A stretch of DNA of 64,000 nucleotides from contig NZ_MCIB01000005.1 in the NCBI RefSeq assembly GCF_003609645.1, positions 1-64,000 on the forward strand, written 5' to 3'. The notes beneath the pieces were generated by a model, which worked only from the letters and a program-made list of their open reading frames with translations, ran no database searches and was not told the origin of the DNA. The DNA comes from Thermohalobacter berrensis. Lineage in GTDB: Bacteria > Bacillota > Clostridia > Tissierellales > Thermohalobacteraceae. Positions 1-8,745 of this stretch are shown here, one piece after another (position 1 is the stretch's first letter; each line of letters opens with the position of its first letter). Position numbers and translations under genes: made by a program.

Positions 1-17
1 CATGTAGTTAGTAAATA

Positions 18-300
18 CAGTTGCTAGCTTTTGGTTTCTAGTTCTTAGACAAAAAATTTTAGTTTTGCTAAGAGCTGAGAGCAAAGAGCTAGGAACTGCT
101 TTTAATAGCAAGAACTTAGTACGATTGTTTTCTAATCAATAATCTTCATAGCATTACCAAAAACCAACCACTAACCACTAATAACCAAAAACTGCTTTTT
201 AAGTAACGGACATCTTAGGACTTACTTCCATAGCATAGTAACAGACCACAAAGCATTACTACTTAGGTCAAGTAACAATCTTTCAACTGACAATAACAAT
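18..300 (+). repeat. Composite intergenic repeat: long hairpin, CCAACCACTAACC module and three GTAACGG units
   Basis: Positions 18-105 form a long imperfect inverted repeat (arms about 33 nt around an AAAAAATTTTAGTTTT loop). Positions 109-198 hold a linker ending in the CCAACCACTAACC module. Units starting GTAACGG or GTAACAG follow at 203, 238 and 272. Positions 18-195 recur almost unchanged at 55888-56075, and the hairpin recurs again at 60783-60870. No gene is visible in 1-389. The repeat ends about 90 nt before spoIIR and points toward it. Confidence 0.8.
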
Positions 301-321
301 TTAACAATTTTATGTAATAAT

Positions 322-351
322 GTTTAAAAAGTACCCTTTCTGTTAATACTA
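322..351 (+). promoter_or_regulatory. Candidate sigma-F promoter of spoIIR
   Basis: GTTTA at 322-326 and GTTAATACTA at 342-351 are separated by 15 nt. The second box fits the forespore sigma-F -10 consensus (GGNNANAHTR) at all but its second base. spoIIR is a classical sigma-F target, so the match is biologically sensible, but it was found by eye only. Confidence 0.45.
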
Positions 352-389
352 TAGTGTGAAGTCATAACTTACTATAAGGAGGAATTAAT

Positions 390-1058
390 GTGAAAATAAA
401 AAGGGTACTTCCTATTTTAGCACTTATATTATTTATTACTTCTGTAATTGGTTATTTTTCATTAAAAGATATATATGAAAACAGAGAAAGCTATAAAGAA
501 AAGCTTATTCGTTTTCATGTAATTGCAAATAGTGATTCTCCTAATGATCAAGCCTTAAAGAGAAGTGTAAGGGATAGAATATTAAAAAAAATAAAGGATA
601 AGTTTAATAAAGTATCATCTATAAATGAAAGTAGAGAAATAATACTAAATAGTCTAGATGATATAGAGTACATAGCAGAAAATGAGGTTAAAAGCTGGGG
701 AAAGAATTACGATGTAAATGTATACTTTGGAGATTATAATTTCCCAACAAAAAGTTATGGGAATTTCACATTACCAGCAGGCAAATATGAAGCTGTCAGG
801 GTAGTTATTGGAGAAGGCAAAGGTGAAAATTGGTGGTGTGTCATGTTTCCTCCCCTTTGTTTCATAGATGTTACCCATGGAATTACTAATCCAAAAGTAA
901 AGAAAGAGCTTAAAGGCCTACTAACAGATGATGAATATAGGATGATAGTAAACGCAAAACAAGGAAAGGACGTACCATTAAAATTAAGATTTAAGGTTGT
1001 AGAGATAATAGAAAAAAGTAAAATGAAGCTTGCAAATATGTTTGTAAGTAAAAACTAA
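390..1058 (+). CDS. spoIIR: Stage II sporulation protein R
   Basis: SpoIIR is the forespore-made secreted signal that triggers SpoIIGA-dependent processing of pro-sigma-E in the mother cell. The 222-residue product has an N-terminal hydrophobic segment (about residues 5-24) and the family hallmark LIRFHVIANSDSPNDQ near residues 39-54. It also has the conserved WWCVMFPPLCF block around residue 150. The start is GTG at 390 behind AAGGAGG; the overlapping ATG at 388 is followed at once by a stop. A candidate sigma-F promoter lies just upstream and a strong terminator follows at 1081. It is monocistronic. Length and motifs are normal for the family. Confidence 0.93.
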   Translation: MKIKRVLPILALILFITSVIGYFSLKDIYENRESYKEKLIRFHVIANSDSPNDQALKRSVRDRILKKIKDKFNKVSSINESREIILNSLDDIEYIAENEVKSWGKNYDVNVYFGDYNFPTKSYGNFTLPAGKYEAVRVVIGEGKGENWWCVMFPPLCFIDVTHGITNPKVKKELKGLLTDDEYRMIVNAKQGKDVPLKLRFKVVEIIEKSKMKLANMFVSKN

Positions 1059-1080
1059 ATATTCAAATTAAAATAAAAAA

Positions 1081-1109
1081 AGTTGAGGTTTTAAAACCTC
1101 AACTTTTTT
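1081..1109 (+). terminator. Intrinsic terminator after spoIIR
   Basis: Perfect inverted repeat (AGTTGAGGTTTT/AAAACCTCAACT) followed by a T run. Confidence 0.85.
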
Positions 1110-1248
1110 GTACTTTTATCCTTATAATCCAATAAATTACAACATCTTATTAGTTGTATATTTACATAATTACTTACAGAAAATATAAAAAAGTTCCTTT
1201 TTAAAAATTAATTTGTTAAACACACATAAGAGGGGAGGACATATAAAG

Positions 1249-1971
1249 TTGAGAAAAATAGTCTTATTTACAAGTGTTTTTGTATTAATAGCTCTTTCTA
1301 TCATGACATTTTATATAAATAATACTACTATAGATACAAGTTCAGAAAAAGTAGCTCAGATGCCTCAAGATTTAACTAGAGTTTTATACTGGGGTACAAG
1401 GGGTGAAGATGTAAAGAGAGTTCAATGGACACTACTTAAATGGGGATATTATGATGGAAGAGTAGATGGAATATATGGAGCCAGAACATATAGAGCAGTA
1501 AGAAGATTTCAAAGAAAGAACGGTTTAGCTGTAGATGGAGTTGTAGGACCGAATACAGCAGCTGCAATGGGATTAAGCTTTGGTCAAAGAAATACTACTG
1601 CAGCTAGGGGTGTAAATCGTAATGATAATGTTTACTTATTAGCAAGGGCTATATATGGAGAAGCAAGAGGGGAACCCTATATAGGTCAAGTGGCAGTAGG
1701 AGCAGTTATATTAAATAGGGTTCAAAATCCTAAATTCCCTAACTCAATTGCCAGTGTAGTCTATCAACCAGGTGCCTTTACTGCGGTAAGTGATGGGCAG
1801 ATTAATCTCTCACCAGATGACACTGCTTTAAGGGCAGCAAGGGATGCATTAAATGGATGGGATCCAACTTATGGCTGTCTTTATTACTGGAATCCGGCTA
1901 AAGCTAGGAGTCCGTGGATATGGACAAGAAAAGTTGTCTTAAAAATAGGTAAACACTGGTTTGGAATATAG
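1249..1971 (+). CDS. sleB: Spore cortex-lytic cell wall hydrolase SleB
   Basis: SleB is a lytic transglycosylase that degrades spore cortex peptidoglycan during germination. The product has a signal-anchor helix (residues 4-22), a PG_binding_1 domain (about 45-105, with the WGYYDGRVDGIYGARTYRAV core) and a C-terminal Hydrolase_2/SleB domain. The catalytic Glu is expected in the YGEARGE motif. A TTG at 1213 is in frame, but TTG at 1249 directly follows AGGGGAGG and begins a normal signal sequence, so I chose 1249 (240 residues). It is followed at once by the ypeB-like gene, the conserved sleB-ypeB pair. Confidence 0.9.
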   Translation: MRKIVLFTSVFVLIALSIMTFYINNTTIDTSSEKVAQMPQDLTRVLYWGTRGEDVKRVQWTLLKWGYYDGRVDGIYGARTYRAVRRFQRKNGLAVDGVVGPNTAAAMGLSFGQRNTTAARGVNRNDNVYLLARAIYGEARGEPYIGQVAVGAVILNRVQNPKFPNSIASVVYQPGAFTAVSDGQINLSPDDTALRAARDALNGWDPTYGCLYYWNPAKARSPWIWTRKVVLKIGKHWFGI

Positions 1972-1988
1972 GCTTGGAGGTGAAAAAA

Positions 1989-3359
1989 ATGGAAAACAAT
2001 AGATGGATATTACCTATAGTACTTGCAGTTGCATTAGTTTTTGCAGGAGTTTGGGGATACAATGAGTATCAACAGAAAAATGATTATAAGGTAATGCTTA
2101 ATAACGAATATCAAAGGTTATTCTATGATATGAAGGATAATATTGAAAATGTGCAGGTTTCTCTTTCAAAGGCCCTTTTATCAAAATCTAGAGAGCAGAA
2201 TGTAGTTTTATTATCACAGATATGGCAACAATCTATGGAAGCACAGGAGAAACTTTCACAATTACCCATAAGACATAAGGATTTATCAAAAACACAGAAA
2301 TTTTTAAACCAAGTAGGTGATTATGCCTTTGCCCTATTACAGGAACATTTAGATGGAAAGTCTTTAAGTAGTAAACAAAGGCAATCTCTGTTTCAGCTAC
2401 AGGATTATACTGCATATTTATCTAAGGAATTAACTAATATCCATAATAAGCTTATGACGGGAAAACTTAATTTTAACGCTGTAAGAAGGAGAGAAGATAA
2501 GGAATTAGATAAGACAAATGAAAAAATGCTAGATGCAGACCTTACAAAATTTGAAGAAAAGATATCTAATAATTATCCTGAACTAATATATGATGGACCC
2601 TTTGCTGATCAAGTATTAAAGGTAAAACCGAGGGGTTTAGGAAAAGGAAAAGTTAATGCTAACCAAGCAAAAGAAATAGCTTCAAATTTTATTGGAAGTA
2701 AAAAAACTAGAAAAATTACATCTTTTGAAGAAGGTCAAAATATGAAAGCGGCTGATATACAGTCTTATACATTCAGTATAGCACCAGAGAATGAAGAAAA
2801 AGAAAGGGCAATATATATATCTGTAAGTAAAACAGGTGGCAAAGTTGTATGGATGGTAAATCCAAGGCCTGTAAATAATCCTAAAATCTCTGTTAAAGAG
2901 GCAGAAAAAAATGCTAAGAAATTTTTAGATGAAAAAGGATACAAAAACATGGAACCAAATTACTCTCTTAAATATGATGGAATTGCATTATTTAACTTTG
3001 CTTATAAAGAAGATGATGTAACTGTTTATGCTGATAATATAAAAGTAAAGGTTGCTTTAGATAATGGAGAAATTGTGGGTTTTGATGCTGCTGCATATCT
3101 AAAGAGTCATTATGATAGAGATATTCCAGAACCTAAAATAACAGAAGAAGAAGCAAGGGAAAAGGTAAGGGATGGATTTAATATTGAAAACATAAGGTTA
3201 GCAATGATACCTCTAGAAGGTATAAAAGAGGTCTTATGTTATGAATTTAAAGGAAAATATAAAGGAGCAGATTTTATAATTTACATTAATGCCTTAAATG
3301 GAGAAGAGGAAAAGATATTAAAAGTTATTAGAAATGAAAATGGAACACTTATGATATAA
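1989..3359 (+). CDS. ypeB: Germination protein YpeB
   Basis: YpeB is needed for localisation or stability of SleB in the spore. The product (456 residues from ATG 1989) has an N-terminal membrane anchor (about residues 6-24), a helical region, and repeated PepSY-type segments in the C-terminal half (about residues 215-450, with KEAEKNAKKFLDEKGY and EEEAREKVRD-like helices). An in-frame TTG at 1974 lies inside or before the ribosome binding site TTGGAGG, so ATG 1989 is preferred. It is translated 17 nt after the sleB stop and is almost certainly co-transcribed with it. Confidence 0.88.
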   Translation: MENNRWILPIVLAVALVFAGVWGYNEYQQKNDYKVMLNNEYQRLFYDMKDNIENVQVSLSKALLSKSREQNVVLLSQIWQQSMEAQEKLSQLPIRHKDLSKTQKFLNQVGDYAFALLQEHLDGKSLSSKQRQSLFQLQDYTAYLSKELTNIHNKLMTGKLNFNAVRRREDKELDKTNEKMLDADLTKFEEKISNNYPELIYDGPFADQVLKVKPRGLGKGKVNANQAKEIASNFIGSKKTRKITSFEEGQNMKAADIQSYTFSIAPENEEKERAIYISVSKTGGKVVWMVNPRPVNNPKISVKEAEKNAKKFLDEKGYKNMEPNYSLKYDGIALFNFAYKEDDVTVYADNIKVKVALDNGEIVGFDAAAYLKSHYDRDIPEPKITEEEAREKVRDGFNIENIRLAMIPLEGIKEVLCYEFKGKYKGADFIIYINALNGEEEKILKVIRNENGTLMI

Positions 3360-3418
3360 AGAAATTTACAATTAATGATTTGTAATAAACAATTAACAAT
3401 TACAAAAAAATTGAGAAT

Positions 3419-3454
3419 TGGAAGGCCAACGGGATTGGCCTTCCAATTTTTTTT
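3419..3454 (+). terminator. Terminator after sleB-ypeB
   Basis: Strong hairpin TTGGAAGGCCAA/TTGGCCTTCCAA followed by an eight-T run. Confidence 0.9.
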
Positions 3455-3538
3455 ATTTCCAAATTTCGCTATTGGATATTTATATTTGTTTTCATATAAT
3501 ATAAAATAGGATTAGTATGTAAAGAGGAGGCTAAATTA

Positions 3539-4351
3539 ATGGATAATAGGCCTATAGGAGTATTTGATTCAGGTATAGGAGGACTTACAGTTTTAAAGGA
3601 AATAATGGAGCAATTACCAGATGAAGATATAATATATTTTGGAGACACTGCAAGAATACCATATGGAACAAGATCAAAGGAAACTGTTATAAAATATTCC
3701 TTTCAGTGTATAAAATTTTTATTAAGTAAGAATATAAAGGCTATTGTAGTAGCATGTAATACTGCAAGTGCCATAGCGTTAGATGAGGCTGTTAAAGCCT
3801 TTGATATACCTATTATAGGAGTTATAGAGCCAGGTGCAAAGGCTGCCCTTTCTTCCACAAAGAATAAAAAAATAGGTGTAATAGGAACATCAGGAACAAT
3901 TAATAGTGAGGCATATCAAACAAGAATAAGAAATATGGATAAGTCTATGGAGGTAATAGGTGTTTCATGTCCCCTTTTTGTTCAGATTGTAGAAGAAGGA
4001 TGGGAAGATACTGATATAGCTAAGATGACAGCAGAAAAATATCTTTTAGATTTAAAGGAGCATAATGTAGATACTCTAGTTTTAGGATGTACCCATTATC
4101 CTATATTAAGGTATACCTTAAGTAAGGTTATGGGAGACAATGTAACCTTAGTTAATCCTGCCTTTGAGACTGCAAAGGCTGTAAAGGAGATGCTAAGAGA
4201 GAAAAATCTATTAAATAATAAAAAAATAGAAGAAAAACCAACATATAGTTTTTATGTTAGTGATGATCCTGAAAAATTTAGAAGGATTGGTGGAAACTTT
4301 CTAAGAAAAGAAATAAGAAACATACAAAAAGTCGATATAGAAAACTTATAG
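3539..4351 (+). CDS. murI: Glutamate racemase
   Basis: Interconverts L- and D-glutamate, supplying D-Glu for peptidoglycan. The 270-residue protein is the usual length. The two catalytic cysteines are visible as VACNTAS (Cys73) and LGCTHYP (Cys184), and the N-terminal DSGIGGLTVLKE motif carries the conserved Asp. An AGAGGAGG ribosome site precedes the ATG. It heads a likely operon with the DUF1934 gene (16 nt downstream) and the ArgS-like gene. Confidence 0.95.
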   Translation: MDNRPIGVFDSGIGGLTVLKEIMEQLPDEDIIYFGDTARIPYGTRSKETVIKYSFQCIKFLLSKNIKAIVVACNTASAIALDEAVKAFDIPIIGVIEPGAKAALSSTKNKKIGVIGTSGTINSEAYQTRIRNMDKSMEVIGVSCPLFVQIVEEGWEDTDIAKMTAEKYLLDLKEHNVDTLVLGCTHYPILRYTLSKVMGDNVTLVNPAFETAKAVKEMLREKNLLNNKKIEEKPTYSFYVSDDPEKFRRIGGNFLRKEIRNIQKVDIENL

Positions 4352-4367
4352 AGAAAAGGGTGATAAT

Positions 4368-4784
4368 ATGAAGGAAGTTACTCTAAAGATAAAGGGAACA
4401 CAGACTAATTCTGAAGGAGAAGAAAATACCATAGAACTGGTTACAGAAGGGAAATTTTATAAAAAAAATGATACCTATTATATTATATATGATGAGTCTG
4501 AAATATCTGGCATGGAAGGCTCTACAACTACTCTAAAGATTGAAGATGATAAAGTTCTAATGCAAAGATTTGGAACTAGCAAATCTAAGTTGGTATTTGA
4601 AAAGGGAAAAAAGCATAAATCTCAATACCATACTGCCTATGGAAATATGGATATAGAGGTTATAACAAATAGTATGGATATAAAGATATCTGATTCTGGT
4701 AAAGGAAAAATTGATTTATCATATAGAATAAATCTATCTAATCTGGTTGAGAGTTTAAATGAGTTAAAGATTAGTATAATGTAG
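4368..4784 (+). CDS. DUF1934 / YwiB-like beta-barrel protein
   Basis: A 138-residue soluble protein rich in beta-strand patterns, with the family signature YYIIYDESEISGMEGSTTT near residues 34-52 and a YGNMDIEV segment. It matches the DUF1934 (YwiB) family, whose function is not established. In many Firmicutes the gene sits next to argS; here it precedes an ArgS-like gene by 10 nt, so the linkage is conserved. Recognised from memory of the family. Confidence 0.8.
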   Translation: MKEVTLKIKGTQTNSEGEENTIELVTEGKFYKKNDTYYIIYDESEISGMEGSTTTLKIEDDKVLMQRFGTSKSKLVFEKGKKHKSQYHTAYGNMDIEVITNSMDIKISDSGKGKIDLSYRINLSNLVESLNELKISIM

Positions 4785-4794
4785 GTGTTAAAGA

Positions 4795-5865
4795 ATGAAG
4801 GATTTAATTGAAATTTTTAAGAAATCTATAAAAAAGCAATTAGAAACAAAGGGAATATATACAAATATAGATTTTGATATTACAGTTCCAGATAATAAGA
4901 AACATGGCAACTTAACTACTAATATAGCCTTTAAACTTGCTCCCTATGAAAAAAAGGCACCTATGGATATAGCATCTCTTCTTGTGGAGAACATTAAAAG
5001 GGATAATTTAAAAGTTTCAAAGATAGATATAGTAAAACCGGGGTTTATTAATTTCTTTTTAGAGGAAAAATGGATTATTGAAATTGGTAATATTATTCTG
5101 GAGAAAGGTGTAAATGTCTTAAGTAGACAAGGAGATAGTTATTTAATAGATGTTAAGTTAGATAATAGTGTTAACAATAATAGAAAAACTAGGGCTAAAT
5201 CCTTTGCTAATATATTAAAGACAATCTTAGAAATTAAAGGGAATAGGGTTGTATTTAATAAAGAAGAGGAAAAAGATATTGAAAAGATTACAGTAACTAC
5301 CCATATAAATAAAGATTATATAGACCCAGAGAAGAAAGTCATAAATATAGCTGATATGATATTAACCAAAGATGATAGTATAGTAGATAAAGACGTTGAG
5401 GAACTATTTACTAAATCAGAGATAAACCTTTGGGCCCTTTCCAAAACATATTCAACAGATGTACAGATTCCCCTAGGTTCAGCCTTTATAAATAATACTG
5501 ACAATCTATTTTTCTTTATAGAATATCCATATAAAAGGGCTTTAGACGTTTTAAATATTATGGAAAGGGAAGGCTATTCAGTTGAAAAGTTTAAAACAGA
5601 TGAAATGATATTTAATTTGCCACAAGGTAAAGACCTTATATTTAAAATATTAGGGTTTGAGGAAAGTGTAGATAAAGCTATTGAATTTAGAGAACCATAT
5701 AAAGTATTTAATTTTATTTATGAAATGGCCTGCCTTTTTTACAATTATAATAATTTACTTCAGCTAAAAAGTTATTCAGAAAAAGAGATTATGGGTAATC
5801 TTTATATACTAAAAGTATTTAGTAAATTTTACGGTGAACTTATTAAAAGCATAATTGATGGATAA
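4795..5865 (+). CDS. Degenerate arginyl-tRNA synthetase-like protein lacking the catalytic signatures
   Basis: 356 residues against roughly 550 for true ArgS. The N-terminal 90 residues look like the ArgS N-terminal (Add-1) domain, ending in VKPGFINFFL. The C-terminal about 130 residues look like the DALR anticodon-binding domain (FFFIEYPYKRALDVLNIM and EPYKVFNFIYEMACLFYNYNN). Between them, where ArgS has its ANPTGPLHVGH-type HIGH motif, the sequence reads NSVNNNRKTRAKS, and no KMSKR-like loop is visible. Most of the Rossmann core is missing, so aminoacylation is very unlikely. The frame is intact, arguing for a retained non-catalytic role (tRNA binding?) rather than fresh decay. A real argS must lie elsewhere. 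Confidence 0.75.
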   Translation: MKDLIEIFKKSIKKQLETKGIYTNIDFDITVPDNKKHGNLTTNIAFKLAPYEKKAPMDIASLLVENIKRDNLKVSKIDIVKPGFINFFLEEKWIIEIGNIILEKGVNVLSRQGDSYLIDVKLDNSVNNNRKTRAKSFANILKTILEIKGNRVVFNKEEEKDIEKITVTTHINKDYIDPEKKVINIADMILTKDDSIVDKDVEELFTKSEINLWALSKTYSTDVQIPLGSAFINNTDNLFFFIEYPYKRALDVLNIMEREGYSVEKFKTDEMIFNLPQGKDLIFKILGFEESVDKAIEFREPYKVFNFIYEMACLFYNYNNLLQLKSYSEKEIMGNLYILKVFSKFYGELIKSIIDG

Positions 5866-5947
5866 AATATTAATAATTTTGTTACGAATTTGCAAATAAA
5901 TCTAATTAATGTTAACATAATATTGTACGAAGATTAACATAGTTGAT

Positions 5948-5983
5948 TAAAAGGGAACAGAAATATTTCTGTTCCCTTTTTAT
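5948..5983 (+). terminator. Terminator after the murI operon
   Basis: AAAAGGGAACAG/CTGTTCCCTTTT hairpin followed by TTAT, 80 nt after the ArgS-like stop. Confidence 0.85.
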
Positions 5984-5990
5984 ATAAATT

Positions 5991-6014
5991 GAAACGGGAA
6001 CCGGTTCGTGTTTC
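5991..6014. repeat. GAACCGGTTC-type palindrome
   Basis: Short palindrome GAAACGGGAACC/GGTTCGTGTTTC. Relatives with a GAACCCGGTTCG or similar centre occur at 14158, 43022, 46955 and 60952, all intergenic. Confidence 0.7.
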
Positions 6015-6135
6015 GTATTTGGAAAATTATTACATAACAATATTTACACATTAGGGATTAAATAAATGCATTTTAATGTATAGTTAATAGCTATATGTAA
6101 AAAATAAAAACAAAAAGTTTGGGGAGTGATTTAAC

Positions 6136-7383
6136 ATAGAAAGGTTATATAAAGATATTGAATTATGGAAAAATGTCAGTGAAGATGAATGGAATGATTG
6201 GAAATGGCAACTTAGGAATAGAATTACTGATGTTGAAGCTTTAAAAAAGATTGTAAACTTAACTGAAAGGGAAGAAAAAGAAATAAAGGAAACACTTCAA
6301 GTATTTAGAATGGGTATTACTCCTTATTATGCAAGCCTTATGGATAAAGATGAGCCTAATTGTCCTATAAGAAAACAGGCAGTTCCAACCATTATGGAAA
6401 CATATGAAAAGAAGATGGATATGGAAGACCCCCTTTACGAAGAAAAGGACTCACCAGTAGAAGGACTAACCCACAGATATCCAGATAGAGTATTACTACT
6501 TATAACAGACCAATGTTCCATGTATTGTAGACACTGTACAAGAAGAAGATTTGCTGGACAAAATGATGCTTCAGTGCCAATGGAAAGAATTGAAAAGGCA
6601 ATAGATTATATAAGAAATACACCAAAGGTTAGGGATGTACTTCTTTCAGGTGGAGATGCCCTTTTAATTTCAGACGAAAGGCTTGAAGCAATCATTAAGA
6701 AGTTAAAGGAAATACCTCATGTTGAAGTTATAAGAATAGGAACACGTACACCAGTTGTACTTCCTCAAAGAATTACAGAAAATCTGGTAAACATGCTTAA
6801 AAAATATCATCCAATATGGTTAAATACACATTTTAATCACCCTAAGGAATTAACTAAAGAATCCAAGAGAGCAATAAAGATGCTAGCTGATGCAGGTATA
6901 CCGCTGGGCAATCAATCTGTTTTATTAAGGGGAATAAATGATTCTGTTCACATAATGAGGGACCTAGTCCATAAGTTGGTCCAAATAAGGGTTAGACCAT
7001 ACTATATATATCAATGTGATTTATCAGTTGGATTAGAGCATTTTAGAACACCTGTGTCAAAGGGAATAGAAATAATAGAAGGATTAAGGGGACATACATC
7101 AGGTTTTGCAGTGCCAACCTTTGTTGTTGACGCACCAGGTGGTGGAGGTAAGATACCTGTAATGCCTAACTATGTTTTATCTATGTCTCCTAATAAAGTG
7201 GTATTAAGAAACTATGAAGGAGTAATTACAACATATACGGAACCAAAAGAATATAAACCTGAACAGCACGTAGTAGATCAAAATAAAGAAAAGCTAACTG
7301 GTGTAGCAGGATTATTGCAAGGTAATAATAGATCACTAAAACCAACAAAGCTTAAAAGAAGAGAAAGAAGGGAAAACTATTAA
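6136..7383 (+). CDS. kamA: L-lysine 2,3-aminomutase, apparently starting at ATA
   Basis: Radical-SAM, PLP-dependent enzyme converting L-lysine to L-beta-lysine (lysine fermentation or beta-lysine osmolyte synthesis). The first ATG in frame (6310) would delete about 58 conserved residues. Coding continues upstream through [12 protein letters not shown], matching known KAM N-termini, back to an in-frame TGA at 6127. No ATG, GTG or TTG gives this extension; the best start is ATA at 6136, nine nt after GGGGAG. That gives 415 residues (family about 416), with the cluster cysteines CSMYCRHC at 127/131/134 and the PLP lysine at 339 (PGGGGK). Isolated from other lysine-fermentation genes. Confidence 0.88.
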   Translation: MERLYKDIELWKNVSEDEWNDWKWQLRNRITDVEALKKIVNLTEREEKEIKETLQVFRMGITPYYASLMDKDEPNCPIRKQAVPTIMETYEKKMDMEDPLYEEKDSPVEGLTHRYPDRVLLLITDQCSMYCRHCTRRRFAGQNDASVPMERIEKAIDYIRNTPKVRDVLLSGGDALLISDERLEAIIKKLKEIPHVEVIRIGTRTPVVLPQRITENLVNMLKKYHPIWLNTHFNHPKELTKESKRAIKMLADAGIPLGNQSVLLRGINDSVHIMRDLVHKLVQIRVRPYYIYQCDLSVGLEHFRTPVSKGIEIIEGLRGHTSGFAVPTFVVDAPGGGGKIPVMPNYVLSMSPNKVVLRNYEGVITTYTEPKEYKPEQHVVDQNKEKLTGVAGLLQGNNRSLKPTKLKRRERRENY

Positions 7384-7403
7384 AAAGCGAGGAAAACTCG
7401 CTT
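7384..7403 (+). terminator. Hairpin after kamA
   Basis: AAAGCGAG/CTCGCTTT stem with a four-base loop directly after the stop; the T run is weak. Confidence 0.55.
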
Positions 7404-7466
7404 TCGCCTTTACTATATATAATAGATTAATACTATAACAAATATACTTTCTTACGCAATAAATAA

Positions 7467-7494
7467 AGGACAAAGGGTAAAAACTTTGTCCTTA
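7467..7494 (-). terminator. Terminator after proA
   Basis: Inverted repeat AAGGACAAAG/CTTTGTCCTT just beyond the proA stop. On the minus strand it is followed by a TTTATTTA stretch. Confidence 0.65.
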
Positions 7495-7497
7495 TAT

Positions 7498-8745
7498 TTA
7501 TTCTCTAATTTGGCCATCACCGTATATTACATATTTAGTTGAAGTTAATTCCTTTAATCCCATAGGTCCCCTTGCATGAAGCTTTTGTGTACTTATACCT
7601 ATTTCAGCACCAAAACCAAACTCAAAACCATCTGTAAATCTTGTTGAAGCATTTACATAAACAGCTGCTGCATCTACTTCATCTAAGAATTTCTGAGCAT
7701 TTGAATAATTCTCAGTTACAATAGCCTCTGAATGCTTAGTACCATATGTGTTTATATGGGAAATGGCTTCATCTACAGAATCTACAACCTTTACAGCTAT
7801 AATATAATCTAGATATTCTGTAGACCAGTCATCATCAGTAGCGTTTATAACTTCAGGGATAATTTCCTTAACCCTTTCATCTCCTCGAACCTCTACATTC
7901 ATTTCTTTGAATTTTTCATACATTTTTGGCAGGAACTTATCTGCTATATCTTTATGAACTAGTAAACTTTCTGCTGCATTACATACACCAGGTCTTGAAG
8001 TTTTAGCATTAAGTGTAATAGCTACAGCCTTATTAATATCTCCACTTTCATCTACATAGATATGGCAATTTCCAACACCAGTCTCTATTACTGGTACAGT
8101 ACTATTTTGAATTACTGCTTGAATTAGTCCTGCACCACCCCTTGGAATAAGGAGATCAAGATATTTGTTTAACTTCATTAATTTTACTGCTGTTTCTCTA
8201 TTAGTATCCTTTATAAGCTGAATAGCTTCCTTTGGAACTTCACACTCTTTTAATACATCTTGAAGAATCTCTACAAGGGCAATATTAGAATTTATGGCTT
8301 CCTTTCCACCCCTTAAAATTGATGCATTTCCTGATTTTAAACATAGACCAAAAACATCAACTGTTACATTAGGTCTTGCTTCATATATAATTCCAATAAC
8401 TCCAATAGGTACTCTCTTTTTACCTATAGTAATTCCATTAGGTCTTTTCCACATAGATATTACTTCTCCAATGGGATCTTCTAATTGAGCAATCTGTTCT
8501 AAGCCTTCAGCTATAGATTTTATTCTTTTTTCGTTAAGGGTTAATCTATCTAAAAGGGCTCCTTTTATCCCATTTTCCTTAGCTTTAGCTAAATCCTCCT
8601 CATTTGCTTTTATTATTTTATCCTTATTTTCTACTAAAGCCTTTGCAGCTTTTTTTAATACTTTATTTTTATCATCAGCAGATAGTTTTGCTAAAGCATA
8701 ACTTGCCTCTTTGGCATTTTGACCTATAATTTCAAGATTATCCAT
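7498..8745 (-). CDS. proA: Gamma-glutamyl phosphate reductase
   Basis: Second step of proline synthesis: NADPH reduction of glutamyl-5-phosphate to the semialdehyde. 415 residues, the usual length, with an aldehyde dehydrogenase-type fold. RPGVCNAAESLLVH carries the catalytic Cys, and VPVIETGVGNCHIYVD and FGFGAEIGISTQKLHARGPMGL are recognisable family blocks. The ribosome site is TGGGGGAG upstream of the ATG. It lies downstream of proB but is separated from it by about 400 nt of palindromes and repeats rather than by the usual tight spacing. Confidence 0.95.
   Translation of the reverse strand: MDNLEIIGQNAKEASYALAKLSADDKNKVLKKAAKALVENKDKIIKANEEDLAKAKENGIKGALLDRLTLNEKRIKSIAEGLEQIAQLEDPIGEVISMWKRPNGITIGKKRVPIGVIGIIYEARPNVTVDVFGLCLKSGNASILRGGKEAINSNIALVEILQDVLKECEVPKEAIQLIKDTNRETAVKLMKLNKYLDLLIPRGGAGLIQAVIQNSTVPVIETGVGNCHIYVDESGDINKAVAITLNAKTSRPGVCNAAESLLVHKDIADKFLPKMYEKFKEMNVEVRGDERVKEIIPEVINATDDDWSTEYLDYIIAVKVVDSVDEAISHINTYGTKHSEAIVTENYSNAQKFLDEVDAAAVYVNASTRFTDGFEFGFGAEIGISTQKLHARGPMGLKELTSTKYVIYGDGQIRE

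Noticed and set aside
6310-7383. Lysine aminomutase starting at the first ATG
   Set aside because: Would remove about 58 conserved N-terminal residues that are encoded in frame just upstream.
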